A stretch of 64,000 nucleotides of DNA, from positions 62,001 through 126,000 of the forward strand of contig CAWHBO010000008.1 in the NCBI GenBank assembly GCA_963827735.1, written 5' to 3'. Below, one piece after another: positions 23,589-33,094 of this stretch. Origin of the DNA: CAWHBO01 sp963827735. GTDB taxonomy: Bacteria; Patescibacteriota; Patescibacteriia; Patescibacteriales; UBA12075. The notes under the pieces are model-generated. The model made no database searches. It was not told the DNA's origin and saw only the letters and a list, made by a program, of their open reading frames with translations. Within the stretch, counting starts at the first letter, position 1. Every line of letters begins with the position of its first letter. The position numbers and the translations under genes were made by a program.

Positions 23589-24521
23589 CTAAACAACTCC
23601 CCTAAAATACTCAATCGTCTTCCCCAGTCCTTCATCAACTTTAATTTTCGGCTCCCAATGCAACTCCTTCTTCGCTAAACTGATGTCGGGTTGTCTTTGT
23701 TTTGGGTCATCTTGAGGCAGTTCTTTATAAATTATTTTGCTCGTACTTTCCGGAATGAACTTTAAAACTTTTTCCGCCAATTCTTTCATGTTTAATTCTT
23801 CCGGATTGCCAAGATTAACCGGTCCGATGAGATTTTCATTATTCATAAGCGCGGTAAGCCCGGCTATCAGATCGTCAATATACTGAAAGCTTCTGGTCTG
23901 CGATCCATCGCCATAAATGGTAATGTCTTCATTCTTTAAAGCTTGAACGATAAAATTTGAGACGACTCTCCCGTCATTCGGGTGCATGTTCGGACCGTAA
24001 GTGTTGAAGATCCTGGCCACCCTGATGTCAACTTGATGCTGGCGGTGATAGTCAAAAAACAAAGTTTCGGCGCAGCGCTTGCCTTCGTCATAGCACGAGC
24101 GAATGCCGATGGGATTGACCTTGCCCCAATAATCTTCCGTTTGCGGGTGCACTTCCGGGTCGCCATACACTTCCGAAGTTGAGGCTTGGAGAATCCTCGC
24201 CTTCGTCCTCTTGGCAAGCCCAAGCATGTTGATAGCGCCGTGTACGGAAGTCTTGGTTGTCTGCACCGGATCAAATTGGTAATGGATCGGCGATGCCGGA
24301 CAGGCTAAATTATATATCTGATCAACTTCCACAAAGAGCGGAAAAGTCACATCGTGGCGGATGAGTTCAAAATTCTTATTTTCCATCAAGGAAATGATAT
24401 TCTGCTTGTTTCCGGTAAAAAAATTATCAACGCAAATGACTTCATTGCCCTGATCAAGTAAGAATTTACACAAATGCGAACCGATGAATCCGGCGCCGCC
24501 GGTTATGAGAATCGTTTTCAT
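23589..24521 (-). CDS. UDP-glucuronic acid decarboxylase (UDP-xylose synthase) family SDR
   Basis: A 310-residue extended SDR. It carries the NAD-binding [10 protein letters not shown] at the N-terminus, the family block [46 protein letters not shown] (catalytic Ser/Thr), RSCYDEGKR (catalytic Tyr and Lys) and [23 protein letters not shown]. These match soluble UXS enzymes that convert UDP-glucuronate to UDP-xylose with release of CO2. The UDP-glucose dehydrogenase-like gene at 25754 could supply UDP-glucuronate. Length is normal. It is one of four nucleotide-sugar enzymes in tandem on this strand. Confidence 0.92.
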   Translation of the reverse strand: MKTILITGGAGFIGSHLCKFLLDQGNEVICVDNFFTGNKQNIISLMENKNFELIRHDVTFPLFVEVDQIYNLACPASPIHYQFDPVQTTKTSVHGAINMLGLAKRTKARILQASTSEVYGDPEVHPQTEDYWGKVNPIGIRSCYDEGKRCAETLFFDYHRQHQVDIRVARIFNTYGPNMHPNDGRVVSNFIVQALKNEDITIYGDGSQTRSFQYIDDLIAGLTALMNNENLIGPVNLGNPEELNMKELAEKVLKFIPESTSKIIYKELPQDDPKQRQPDISLAKKELHWEPKIKVDEGLGKTIEYFRGVV

Positions 24522-24653
24522 CTTTGTAAGACAAATTATTTAATAATTAAATCTATTCTCCAGTATCACATAGTTTAAGCCAAAAATCAAGGCGCTTCCA
24601 TAATAATAAAAAAGAAAAATGTTCTGCATTTCTCTTTTTTATATCTTCAATGA

Positions 24654-25556
24654 TTAATCAATCTTTAAAAACTTTTTATATTCCGGTAGCCATAAAGGCA
24701 AATCCATCGTCGGCTCCCAGCCTAACAATTTCTTAGCCAGGCCGTTGCCGCATAAATTCCGGCTCGGCTCAATGCGGGTAGCAATCGTTGTCGTCGGTCC
24801 CCCGAACATCTTGGCGATCTGATTAACGGAATATTCGGTGCTCTGGCCGGTGTTGATCGCCCGGCCGTCTTTTATATCGCTCAAGGCCGCCAGGATATTT
24901 CCCCTGACAATATCTTTTACATATGTATATGTCCTTAAATTCTCACCGGTTCCCGCGACTGTCATCGGCTTGCCTTCTTTTTTTTGCCGACCGAAGATGC
25001 CGATCACTGAAGCATACGCGCCTTCCAGGACCATTCTTGGTCCATAGACGTTAAAATATCTCAAACAAACAGTCGGTAATTTATAAACTGTACTGAACAG
25101 GCGGCAATATTCCTCGCCGATATATTTCTGTAAAGCATATGGGCTTATAGGCGTGGTGATCATATCCTCTGTCAAAGGCATTTTTTCCATTTCACCGTAA
25201 ACAGAAGATGAAGAAGCATAAACGACTTTTTTCACTTGAGCGTCGCGGGACGCGATCAGGACATTCAGTGTTGAATTAACATTGTGATCGTTGTACTTTG
25301 CCGGATCCTCAATTGAAGGCTGGACTCTGGCCAAAGCCGCTTCATGAAAAACATAATCAACGCTTTCAAAGAATGGCTTGATCTCGTCTAAATAGCGCAG
25401 GTCGACTTTATGAAAAATAGCTTTAGGGTTCAGATTCTCTTGCTTGCCGGTTGAAAGATTATCAAGGACAACGACATCGTATCCGCGCTCAATCAATTCA
25501 TCAACGAGATTGGAGCCAACAAATCCGGCGCCGCCGGTAACCAAACATTTTAACAT
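24654..25556 (-). CDS. NAD-dependent nucleotide-sugar epimerase (GalE/WbpP-like SDR)
   Basis: Started at the ATG at 25556 (MLKCLVTGGAGFVGSNLVDEL), about 300 residues; an ATG five codons upstream overlaps the heptamer repeat and is less likely. It has the GGAGFVGSN cofactor loop, DNLSTGKQEN (usual in 4-epimerases), HEAALARVQPSIEDP (WbpP/4-epimerase type), YASSSSVYGE, the catalytic YALQK and LRYFNVYGPRM. It probably epimerises a UDP-hexose or UDP-N-acetylhexosamine at C4. It is somewhat shorter than E. coli GalE. Neighbours are UXS and UDP-glucose dehydrogenase, so it fits a supply line of activated sugars for the GT4 enzymes nearby. Confidence 0.87.
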   Translation of the reverse strand: MLKCLVTGGAGFVGSNLVDELIERGYDVVVLDNLSTGKQENLNPKAIFHKVDLRYLDEIKPFFESVDYVFHEAALARVQPSIEDPAKYNDHNVNSTLNVLIASRDAQVKKVVYASSSSVYGEMEKMPLTEDMITTPISPYALQKYIGEEYCRLFSTVYKLPTVCLRYFNVYGPRMVLEGAYASVIGIFGRQKKEGKPMTVAGTGENLRTYTYVKDIVRGNILAALSDIKDGRAINTGQSTEYSVNQIAKMFGGPTTTIATRIEPSRNLCGNGLAKKLLGWEPTMDLPLWLPEYKKFLKID

Positions 25557-25570
25557 ATTTTTATTTCTCA

Positions 25571-25753
25571 TAACTTATAACCTGGAACTCATAACTTTTT
25601 ATAAAAACCTTTTAGGGTTAGATGTTATGAGTTATGAGTTATGAGTTATGAGTTATGAGTTATGAGTTATGAGTTATGAGTTATGAGTTATGAGTTATGA
25701 GTTATGAGTTATGAGTTATGAGTTATGAGTTATGAGTTATGAGTTATGAGTTA
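25571..25753. repeat. ATGAGTT heptamer array (about 18.5 pure tandem copies) with an inverted arm
   Basis: Positions 25624-25753 are an uninterrupted run of the 7-mer TTATGAG, ending at the stop codon of the next gene. The left part (25571-25597) holds inverted copies (CTCATAA, AACTCAT) separated by about 25 nt. Purity suggests recent expansion, so copy number is likely variable. Confidence 0.95.
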
Positions 25754-26689
25754 TTAATCTTCAAATCTTTCTGCCACATCCTCCCCATAAACCCCCTTAA
25801 GCAAATCCAAGTCTTTCTCTGACGACAGCAGAAGCTCAATGTTCTTGTTTTCCAGGCTCCGTAAAACATTAATACCGTGCTCGTCGCCGACATGCTTTTC
25901 ATACATCTGCCGGAAAGCCGCAAAATCTTTTATAAAACAATGCCCGCCGGCTCCTCTGCCGCTTTTATGGAGAGGCTCCAGATGATAATCGTTGGTCTTC
26001 AACGAAGAAACTGCTTCCCCGCCGAGAGTACCGCTCTTGTGCAGGGGGTGTAAATGGCTGGCTCCGATGCGCGGATCGGCGGCCATGGCGGTCTTTATCA
26101 TCTCAAAATCAGCTCCCAATTCCTGCGCCAGGTCATACAGCATGTTGATGTACATAACCTTGAAGTAAAACCAGCAATTGCCGCCGTACTTTATGAGTTC
26201 AGCTTCCTTGGCGGAACAGACGAGGTCAAAAGGAGCCTTGGGCAGAATCTCAATGACGGCTTTGGCTCTGGCTCTGTATTCTTCATTATCAAAAGCCATG
26301 CCAATGATGTTTCTAAGCGGATTGGCCGCATCATAAGCCGCTCGGCTTTCAGTCAAGAATTCCGGTGAGTGCATGACAAAAATTTCCGGATTATCCCTTT
26401 GTATGGATTCTGTCGTGCCCGGTAAAATGGTAGATTTTATGACAGCTGTTTTTCCTTTTCCTACTTTTGAGATTGCATCCCTAAGAATCCTATCATCAAA
26501 ACCTTTTGGCGTCGTCGGCGTTGGCACAGCGATAAAAACGATCTCGCATTCCCCGACTTTGTCGCCGTTGTTCACATGCGGTTCTTCCAAACTGTAACGG
26601 ACAACTTCGTGTCCGCGATTTTCAAAATCATCAGCATAGTTTTTCCCGATCCATCCTTGGCCGATGAACCCGATTTTTTTCACATCCAT
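25754..26689 (-). CDS. UDP-glucose/GDP-mannose dehydrogenase-family protein, short form
   Basis: A 311-residue member of the UDP-sugar dehydrogenase family, which oxidises UDP-glucose to UDP-glucuronate with two NAD+. It has an NAD-binding N-terminus (KIGFIGQGWIGKNYADDFENRG), AVPTPTT, KSTILPGTTE, MHSPEFLTESRA, the KYGGNCWFYFKVMY helix and the catalytic Cys in GAGGHCFIKD. It lacks the usual C-terminal UDP-binding domain (full enzymes are about 430 residues), as do several CPR homologues. Just before the catalytic Cys there is an apparent internal duplication: PLHKSG appears twice, 24 residues apart (HLHPLHKSGTLGG and LEPLHKSGRGAGG), so an extra loop sits next to the active site. Its stop codon abuts the heptamer array. 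It would feed the UXS enzymes. Confidence 0.83.
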   Translation of the reverse strand: MDVKKIGFIGQGWIGKNYADDFENRGHEVVRYSLEEPHVNNGDKVGECEIVFIAVPTPTTPKGFDDRILRDAISKVGKGKTAVIKSTILPGTTESIQRDNPEIFVMHSPEFLTESRAAYDAANPLRNIIGMAFDNEEYRARAKAVIEILPKAPFDLVCSAKEAELIKYGGNCWFYFKVMYINMLYDLAQELGADFEMIKTAMAADPRIGASHLHPLHKSGTLGGEAVSSLKTNDYHLEPLHKSGRGAGGHCFIKDFAAFRQMYEKHVGDEHGINVLRSLENKNIELLLSSEKDLDLLKGVYGEDVAERFED

Positions 26690-26785
26690 AAAAAGAAAAA
26701 TACCAAGTTAAGTCAACTTGAGTATATATAAAAATATTAATAAATACATATAAATTATTGCTTGAAAAAGCTAAAAAGTCAAATC

Positions 26786-26814
26786 TTGCTAACATTAAAA
26801 AAATTAGCTATGAT
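26786..26814 (+). promoter_or_regulatory. Sigma-70-type promoter
   Basis: TTGCTA (26786-26791), a 17-nt spacer and TATGAT (26809-26814). Predicted start about 26821 leaves fewer than ten nt before the ATG at 26829, so the mRNA is nearly leaderless. Confidence 0.65.
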
Positions 26815-26828
26815 TAAAGATATACCAT

Positions 26829-27977
26829 ATGAAAAAAATTCTTTATCTCATAACCCAATCAGAAATGGGAGGCGCTCAAGCCTATGTGCGCGATCTGGCG
26901 GTTAATCTTAAAAATGACTTTGAGATTCTGGTGGCGGCCGGCGAGCAAAAAAAAGACAGCTGGCTGGCTGTGAAAATGGCCAAGGAAAATATCAGATTTA
27001 TTGCGCTAAAAAATGTAAAACGTTCCATCTCTCCGTTTTATGATTTTTTAGGTGCGATTGAAATTACAAATCTGATAAAAAAAGAGCGCCCCGATTTCGT
27101 CCATCTTAACTCTTCAAAAATTTCCATCCTCGGGTCTTTGGCAAAAATTTTCGCCTCCTTCTCGGGGGTAAATCCAAAAATAATATACACGGCGCATGGC
27201 TGGGTCTTCAACGAGCCGGGGCGAGGAAAATATGTTTATGAAATTCTGGAAAAGTTCACTGCCAAATTTAAAGATAAAATAATCTGCGTTTCCGAATTTG
27301 ATCGCCTTATCGCCATCAAAAAAAATATCTGTTCGGAAAACAAATTGATTACAATCCATAACGGTACGGGAATAAAATTCCAACACAGCCAAGAAGAAGC
27401 CAGAAAAAAATTGCTGGAACTTACAGGCATTAAGATGATTTCTAAAGATGAAATCCTGATCGGTTCTATCGGCAATCTATATAAGAACAAAGGATTTGAA
27501 TATCTCATCAATGCTATAAAAATCATAAACGATAACCGATATAAAATCAGATTATTCATCATCGGCTCCGGCGATTTAAAAAAAGAATTGGAAAATGAGA
27601 TTGCGCAATTGCATCTCAAAAACATTCATATAATTTCCGGAATTGAAGACGCGCAAAAATATCTGCCGGCCTTTGACATTTACGCCTGCTCATCCGTTAA
27701 AGAAGGACTTTCTTATACAATCATTGAGGCCATGTTGTCGGAACTGCCGATTGTTGCCACGGATGTCGGCGGAAATCCGGAACTCATTGCTGGCGGAGCT
27801 GAAGGATTGCTGATAAAATCCAAAAATCCTGAAGCCTTGGCCGGCGCCATTCAGACGCTGATTGATGACGATAAATTACGCCACGAACTTGCCAAAAACG
27901 CGCAGGTAAAAGCTATCAGGGAATTTGGATTGAAACAGATGGTGGAGAGGACGAGGGATGTTTACTTAAATTTATAG
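26829..27977 (+). CDS. GT4-family glycosyltransferase
   Basis: A 382-residue GT4 enzyme on the plus strand. The N-terminus MKKILYLITQSEMGGAQAYVRDLA holds the GGAQAYV loop. It is followed by PDFVHLNSSKISILGSLAKIF, YTAHGWVFNEPGR (usual in the WfgS/capsular subgroup), IHNGTGIKF, IGSIGNLYKNKGFEYLI and the E-x7-E site EGLSYTIIEAMLSELPIVATDVGGNPELI. It is transcribed alone from a promoter close to its ATG, divergent from the dehydrogenase gene, unlike the other GT4 genes here, so it may be regulated separately. The sugar specificity is unknown. Confidence 0.88.
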   Translation: MKKILYLITQSEMGGAQAYVRDLAVNLKNDFEILVAAGEQKKDSWLAVKMAKENIRFIALKNVKRSISPFYDFLGAIEITNLIKKERPDFVHLNSSKISILGSLAKIFASFSGVNPKIIYTAHGWVFNEPGRGKYVYEILEKFTAKFKDKIICVSEFDRLIAIKKNICSENKLITIHNGTGIKFQHSQEEARKKLLELTGIKMISKDEILIGSIGNLYKNKGFEYLINAIKIINDNRYKIRLFIIGSGDLKKELENEIAQLHLKNIHIISGIEDAQKYLPAFDIYACSSVKEGLSYTIIEAMLSELPIVATDVGGNPELIAGGAEGLLIKSKNPEALAGAIQTLIDDDKLRHELAKNAQVKAIREFGLKQMVERTRDVYLNL

Positions 27978-28021
27978 ATTTTCAGTTATTCTGTTCCATA
28001 TAAACAAAAAAAATAGGCGCT

Positions 28022-28135
28022 AATGTCAAATTTCCAATGCCTAATTTCTAATCAATTTCAAAATCTTAATGTCAAATTTGTCATTTGATATTGGGATTTG
28101 ACTTGAAATTTGAAATTGGAAATTTGATATTAAAA
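28022..28135. repeat. Inverted AAATTTGAAATTGG-type word arrays
   Basis: Words TCAAATTTCCAATGCC and TCTAATCAATTTC (28022-28060) face TTTGAAATTGGAAATTTGATATT (28105-28128). Same family as 21716-21836. Confidence 0.82.
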
Positions 28136-28167
28136 TCGTTTCAATTTATAAATCATGCTTAAAACTT

Positions 28168-28199
28168 AAAAGCCCTCTTTTTCCCAGAAGAGGGCTTTT
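28168..28199. terminator. Bidirectional intrinsic terminator
   Basis: AAAAGCCCTCTT (28168-28179) / AAGAGGGCTTTT (28188-28199) between convergent genes, with flanking A and T runs. Confidence 0.87.
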
Positions 28200-28220
28200 G
28201 TATTTCATTGGCACGACTTT

Positions 28221-30440
28221 TTATTGCTCCAACTGCTTCAGGAAGTCCTGGGCGTATTTTTCAATCGCCGGGTTGATCGCAATCGCTTGATTGACGGCAG
28301 CAATCGCCTGCTCTTTCTCACCGGTATCGGCATACAGCTTGGCCAGCTTGATCCAATTCTCATAATTTTTCGTTTCCATTGAGGTTAGCGCCACATACAG
28401 CTTTTTTACCCGCTCATAATCTTGCGAGTCAAGGTAATGATTGATGTAAATCTTGATCTGATTGGCATCATTTAAAACTTTCGCGCCATTTAAGTCAACG
28501 CATTTGTCAATGTTCTTCCAGCCTTCATCATTCTGCTTGTAAAAAAGCAAAGTTCTCCCCAGGTAGCAAAAGCTGTCGTAATAGGTATCGCTTAAAGTCG
28601 TTGCTTGCCTTAAGGTATCAATGGCGGACGCTGAATCTCCTTTGGTCAGATACACTTGGGCTTTTTGGAAATATACAGGTACGCGCCCCGGACTGGCCGC
28701 AATGGAAGCGTTAATGGCATCCAGCGCCCGGCCTGAATAAAATTCAAACTTCTCTTGATCATCTCGGTAAAAAGAGGCGGCCACATTCAAAAGCTGGGCC
28801 AAGACCATCTGGTCCAAGCTGTCGTTTCGGTTATAGGCATTGTTCAATTCCGCCAATTGGATGTTGTAATCAAGCATAACAGCCGCTTCTTCTCTGCTCA
28901 CTTTATCCAAAGCTTCCGGATTGGAAATGAAAAGCCGGTTCAAGCTGGTGCGGCTGTCGCGATCCAGCACAGTGTCGTAGCTTAACGCTTTTCGGTAAGC
29001 TTCAATCGTGCCTTTGATATCGCCGCTTGCCCACGCCCGCTGTCCGGCAATCGTCAGATCCAGCATCTTGTACACTCTGAGGTTGTACTGGTTCATGATG
29101 ACCAGCACAATGATGCCGATGATCACGAACGCATAAATTTCTTTGTTGTTAAGTCCGGTATCCGGCGGCAAATCATCGTCCTGAGGGCGCTCATACAGCC
29201 AATAGACCAGCCCGAGCGTCATCATGAGGCCCATATACGTAACCATGGAATCAAACACTGCCAGATTCTGAACAAAGTAAGCGATGATCAACGAAGACAC
29301 GAGGACAAATTCATGCAAGCTGACCTTATCTTTTCGGTACCCTTGTATCAGATAAAAACCGGCCACAACAAAAATGGACAGATAAGCAAGAAGAGAGATG
29401 GCGCCTGATGTCGCGAGAATATCAATCAGATTGTTGTGAGCGCGGTCAAAATATGTTTCTCCGCGGGTCTGATCATAAAATTTCGGGTCAAAATATTTAT
29501 CAAAAATAATCGCGAAATTGCCATATCCGGACCCAAAGTAAGGCTGTTCTTTAAAGCCTTTAAAGGCCGCTCTCCAGGAAATCAAGCGGGTCTGAAACGT
29601 GTCTTTATGGATGTTGATCTCGCCGACAAAATTTTTCAAAGTATCATTGGAGGCAACAATCCGGCTTTCCCGGTTGATGACGAGGATATATGCAAAGAAA
29701 AAAGTGATTGCCAAAAAGAGGCTGATTGCCAGCACCTTGACTTTGATTCGCTTGTTCAAGATTCCATAAAGGAACAAAATGGCGAGCAAGGAAGATCCTA
29801 ATCCCACATATGCGCCGGAGGTGCTAGCCGCGCGCATGGATAAAAGATAAAAAGGTATGCCGGCGAGGAAAAGCCAGTGCCACCAGCTGCCGTATTTCCT
29901 GCCTTGAAAAAAAAGAATCAAACTGAAATAAATGTTAAAAATCATGTACGCGCTGACATACGCGGTGTTGCCGATGCTTGCGTAATGATTGACATCAGCC
30001 TTGCTTAAAGAATTGATGGCTACAAAGACTGCAAACAGGGATGAGAGCCCCAGCAGAAAAAACCAATCCTGCTTCTGTCGAAAAACGGTAATGATGATAA
30101 AGTAAAAAGCCAAGAAATGAAGCAGATGAAAAACCCCGAGCATCCTTTCAATGTCCCCCCAAAAACTCAGATTGAAATCCACTCCGGCAATTGAAGAAAT
30201 GACCAGGGCGGTAAAAAAGGCGATGAGACCGAAACCGATATAATTCCATTTGGGCTTGTACACGGGGTACTTGATGATAAAAACCAGCCAAAAAACAAAG
30301 AGCGCTTCGGTTACGACATTGAAGAAAATCTGTTTGGAAGTGATGAAAGGAAACAAAAGATTCTTAAAGACCAAAAAAACCGAGATCAGCGACAAGCAGA
30401 TCCCCGCTCGCAAGATGTATAGATACAATTTTTGTGACAT
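28221..30440 (-). CDS. O-antigen ligase/polymerase-like membrane protein with C-terminal TPR domain
   Basis: A 739-residue protein. Residues 1-450 contain about twelve membrane segments and the Wzy_C/O-antigen-ligase loop (EQPYFGSGYGNFAIIFDKYFDPKFYDQ, then ETYFDRAHNNLIDILATSGAISLLAYL, residues about 300-355), where the conserved arginine and histidine of ligases act on the lipid-linked glycan. Residues about 465-739 are soluble tetratricopeptide-like helices (GDIKGTIEAYRKALSYD, PVYFQKAQVYLTKGDSASAIDTL, KLAKLYADTGEKEQAIAAVNQAIAINP). This combination is frequent in CPR and in S-layer glycosylation or O-glycosylation ligases. It may attach the glycan made by the locus to surface proteins such as the putative S-layer protein at 36740. 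That link is inference from proximity. Confidence 0.87.
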   Translation of the reverse strand: MSQKLYLYILRAGICLSLISVFLVFKNLLFPFITSKQIFFNVVTEALFVFWLVFIIKYPVYKPKWNYIGFGLIAFFTALVISSIAGVDFNLSFWGDIERMLGVFHLLHFLAFYFIIITVFRQKQDWFFLLGLSSLFAVFVAINSLSKADVNHYASIGNTAYVSAYMIFNIYFSLILFFQGRKYGSWWHWLFLAGIPFYLLSMRAASTSGAYVGLGSSLLAILFLYGILNKRIKVKVLAISLFLAITFFFAYILVINRESRIVASNDTLKNFVGEINIHKDTFQTRLISWRAAFKGFKEQPYFGSGYGNFAIIFDKYFDPKFYDQTRGETYFDRAHNNLIDILATSGAISLLAYLSIFVVAGFYLIQGYRKDKVSLHEFVLVSSLIIAYFVQNLAVFDSMVTYMGLMMTLGLVYWLYERPQDDDLPPDTGLNNKEIYAFVIIGIIVLVIMNQYNLRVYKMLDLTIAGQRAWASGDIKGTIEAYRKALSYDTVLDRDSRTSLNRLFISNPEALDKVSREEAAVMLDYNIQLAELNNAYNRNDSLDQMVLAQLLNVAASFYRDDQEKFEFYSGRALDAINASIAASPGRVPVYFQKAQVYLTKGDSASAIDTLRQATTLSDTYYDSFCYLGRTLLFYKQNDEGWKNIDKCVDLNGAKVLNDANQIKIYINHYLDSQDYERVKKLYVALTSMETKNYENWIKLAKLYADTGEKEQAIAAVNQAIAINPAIEKYAQDFLKQLEQ

Positions 30441-30464
30441 AATAAAAATTTAAAGCTCAACCCA

Positions 30465-30557
30465 CAAATCAACAAATTCACTACAAATCTACAAATATTT
30501 AAAAAGATATTTTATCAAAATTTGTAGATTTGTTGCAATTTGTTGATTTGTGGGTTT
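30465..30557. repeat. Inverted CAAATCAACAAATTC word arrays
   Basis: CACAAATCAACAAATTC and ACAAATCTACAAAT (30465-30498) are complementary to ATTTGTAGATTTGTTGCAAT and TTTGTTGATTTGTGGG (30520-30555). Confidence 0.87.
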
Positions 30558-30635
30558 TAAGTCTGTTTATAAACTGATGTAAAGTAAAATAATAAGATAA
30601 TATTACCAAAGCCAAGCCTTAAGTGTCAAATAAAG

Positions 30636-33029
30636 CTATAAATTTCCGAAGTCGATGTTGGAGATTCCCATGCCCATCGCGTGCATGACATTGAACGCGT
30701 CAGCCGGCCGGCCTAAGAAGTATCTTTTCATGTCCACCGGACTTATGTACCACGCCTCGCCTCGCCCTTCCACTTGCAGAAGAATTTTTCCGGCCAGACT
30801 TTTTGCGAACGCGGAATCAAATTTTTTGTTGCCGGCGCCCATGGGGTTGAATCCGCCCTGAACTTCCGCCTTGTCGCCGTATCCGTCGCCGTCCGTATCT
30901 TTCTTGACCTTGCCGGTCCCAATCGCGTCTTCAAAGATATCAGAAAGCCCGTCACCGTCAGAATCGGTTCCGCTTAAAGCGGAGATACCGATCGCAATCT
31001 TTTCAAGATTGGCATCGCTGATTCCAACTCCCAGCTCGCGCATGGCTTTAAAGGCATCATCCGGCCGGCCTAAGAAATAAATTTTTTGGCTAACGGGGTG
31101 GATGTAATATGCTTCGCCTTTTTTTTCAACGGTTAAAATTATCTTGCCTTTAAGCGAGTTATACATTTTTGCGTTCTTGATTTCTTTGGACGCTGTGGCC
31201 TGATCGCCTGTCAGTTGCGATGAACTTTCGCCTGAGCCTGCCTCTTTAACCGCTGTCTCCGGAACCGTGGTGGCGTTAACAGCGCTTGTCTTGATTGAAA
31301 AAATGGATGTCGATGATTTTAAATTCGCGCCTTGGGCATTTTTCAAATCAAGATAAAATTCATAATCCCCTGTCTTGATTCCGGAAAATTCCACTGCATA
31401 AGTGGACGAATCTTTTACGGCTTTACTAACAAATTTTTCTTTAATATTACGTAAAAATACCGAACCATTGCTTACAAAATTTGTGGCAAATTTAACCAAA
31501 ACACTGCTTGATGAGGTCTCTTCCTCAATCGTCGGGTTAACCGTAAACTTCAGCTCGCTCGTCACAGGCATTTTTTGATATAAGATAGCGCTTTCTTTTT
31601 CCACTTCCCCGAGCGTAGATTTGGCTTTAAAAAAGTACGCGCCACCCGGTTTCAACTTTTCAATTTTTTCGCTATGTTCCGTAACGTTCGCGCCGCTCTT
31701 TTCAGAGAAAGAGGTAAAGCCGTCAAACTTATAAAAAATGGTTCCGGCTGTCTTTTGACCGGTGTGCCATTTTAAAAATACCGAACTGGTGCTGATTGTT
31801 TCAATGCGGAAATTTTCAATTTCAAAATCGTCTCTTGTCTCCGCTTCTTTGTAAACGGTAAGCTTAAGCGCGGCGGAATTGTTTTCAAAATCGCTTTCGG
31901 GCAGGCGGTGGTTTTTGTTGAAAGCAAATGTGATGTTTTTTGTTCCAATCGTTTCCGGAAAATTTCCTTCAAACACATAAACGGCGGTTTTTCCCGGGTC
32001 AAGCGGAACGGTAAAATTGGGAAAATCCGGAAAATCTGATTTTGTCAGTTTCATGCCGTCCAAATCATAAAGAATGTCTTTGGGTATGAGCGGGATGCTG
32101 GCTCGGTCCTGCCACAGCCAGCCCATGTCGTCGGTCAAGCTGTGTTTGCCGTTGTTCTTGACCGTTATCGTAATCTTGAGGTTTTCGTTTAAAATCGGAT
32201 TGTTTTTGCTGGCAATGATTGACACCACGGCCATGTCCGTCGGAATTTTTTTATCAAAAATTTCTCTTTTTACCGTTTTTGAATTGTTGTTTTCATCGCT
32301 TTCTTTGAGCTGGTCAGCGGCGTCAATTTGGAATTTCAGCTCTTTCGTTCCGCTCGCGGCAAACACTCCGGTATATTTATAGTATATATATTCATTGGTC
32401 TTGATGGGATGGGCGCTACCAACTTCGGTCAGGCTGCTGCTGGCCGCTGTAAAGCCGGGAAAATCAAAAACAACGGAATTGATGCCCGTACCGTCCCGCA
32501 AGGAAGCATAGCCTTTGTTTTTCACTTTTACGGTGATGGTGGTCCGCATATGGTCAGTCGAATACAAAGGAAAGATACTGATGTCGTCAACGGAAAGGTC
32601 GTACTGCGGAATGACTGTAACTTTCTTTTTTAGATAATTGTTGGTTTCATCTTTTTCCGTGACAATGTTGCCATCATCAATGCCGAATCCCACATTCTTC
32701 TCCCCTTCAATCAAAAAATATCCCTTTACCGCGTACTGAAATGTCGCGCCAACCGCCAAATTTTCAGTTTCAGGCAAAACCGTGCCGGTCGTGGTAAAAT
32801 CCTTGATGTTAATCTTAACATTCTCGGTTCCATCCGTACTGGTAAGCGCCTCATCTCCCCTGTTCTTGGCGGTAAACGTGATCGTGCAAGGCTGATTGAA
32901 AGCCGGTGTCGCCGGGCTTATGCTGATTGATTCCACTGATAAGTCGCTGTATGCTTTGGCTTGCGGGGCATTGTAGAAAAACAGCAAACAGACGCCAAAG
33001 AAAAATAAGATAAAATTAATTTTTCGCAT
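30636..33029 (-). CDS. Secreted CARDB-repeat surface protein with paired C-terminal modules
   Basis: A 797-residue exported protein. Residues 1-26 are a signal peptide (FILFFFGVCLLFFYNAPQAKA). Three CARDB-like adhesion domains follow (about 28-140, 143-260 and 265-390), each opening with a DLSVESISISP- or DMAVVSII-type strand and ending with an E.NN (NNYLKKKVTV) motif. Then come one or two fibronectin-III-like domains (about 395-560). The C-terminus holds two copies of a 50-residue module, KGKIILTVEKKGEAYYIHPV and AGKILLQVEGRGEAWYISPV, each continuing with FLGRP.DAF..M...G.GIS. They flank calcium-binding thrombospondin-3-type repeats (DSDGDGLSD, DTDGDGYGD). Such modules are typical of CPR cell-surface proteins; the paired module may bind wall or S-layer. 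No enzymatic motif is present. Confidence 0.83.
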   Translation of the reverse strand: MRKINFILFFFGVCLLFFYNAPQAKAYSDLSVESISISPATPAFNQPCTITFTAKNRGDEALTSTDGTENVKINIKDFTTTGTVLPETENLAVGATFQYAVKGYFLIEGEKNVGFGIDDGNIVTEKDETNNYLKKKVTVIPQYDLSVDDISIFPLYSTDHMRTTITVKVKNKGYASLRDGTGINSVVFDFPGFTAASSSLTEVGSAHPIKTNEYIYYKYTGVFAASGTKELKFQIDAADQLKESDENNNSKTVKREIFDKKIPTDMAVVSIIASKNNPILNENLKITITVKNNGKHSLTDDMGWLWQDRASIPLIPKDILYDLDGMKLTKSDFPDFPNFTVPLDPGKTAVYVFEGNFPETIGTKNITFAFNKNHRLPESDFENNSAALKLTVYKEAETRDDFEIENFRIETISTSSVFLKWHTGQKTAGTIFYKFDGFTSFSEKSGANVTEHSEKIEKLKPGGAYFFKAKSTLGEVEKESAILYQKMPVTSELKFTVNPTIEEETSSSSVLVKFATNFVSNGSVFLRNIKEKFVSKAVKDSSTYAVEFSGIKTGDYEFYLDLKNAQGANLKSSTSIFSIKTSAVNATTVPETAVKEAGSGESSSQLTGDQATASKEIKNAKMYNSLKGKIILTVEKKGEAYYIHPVSQKIYFLGRPDDAFKAMRELGVGISDANLEKIAIGISALSGTDSDGDGLSDIFEDAIGTGKVKKDTDGDGYGDKAEVQGGFNPMGAGNKKFDSAFAKSLAGKILLQVEGRGEAWYISPVDMKRYFLGRPADAFNVMHAMGMGISNIDFGNL

Positions 33030-33094
33030 AAAAAAAATAAATATTAGGTAAAGATTTTATACTTATATTATACCACATTCTATTAAAGTAGAAT

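Noticed and set aside
25624..25753. CRISPR array suggested by many short repeats
   Set aside because: The units are a pure 7-mer without spacers; no cas genes are in the window.
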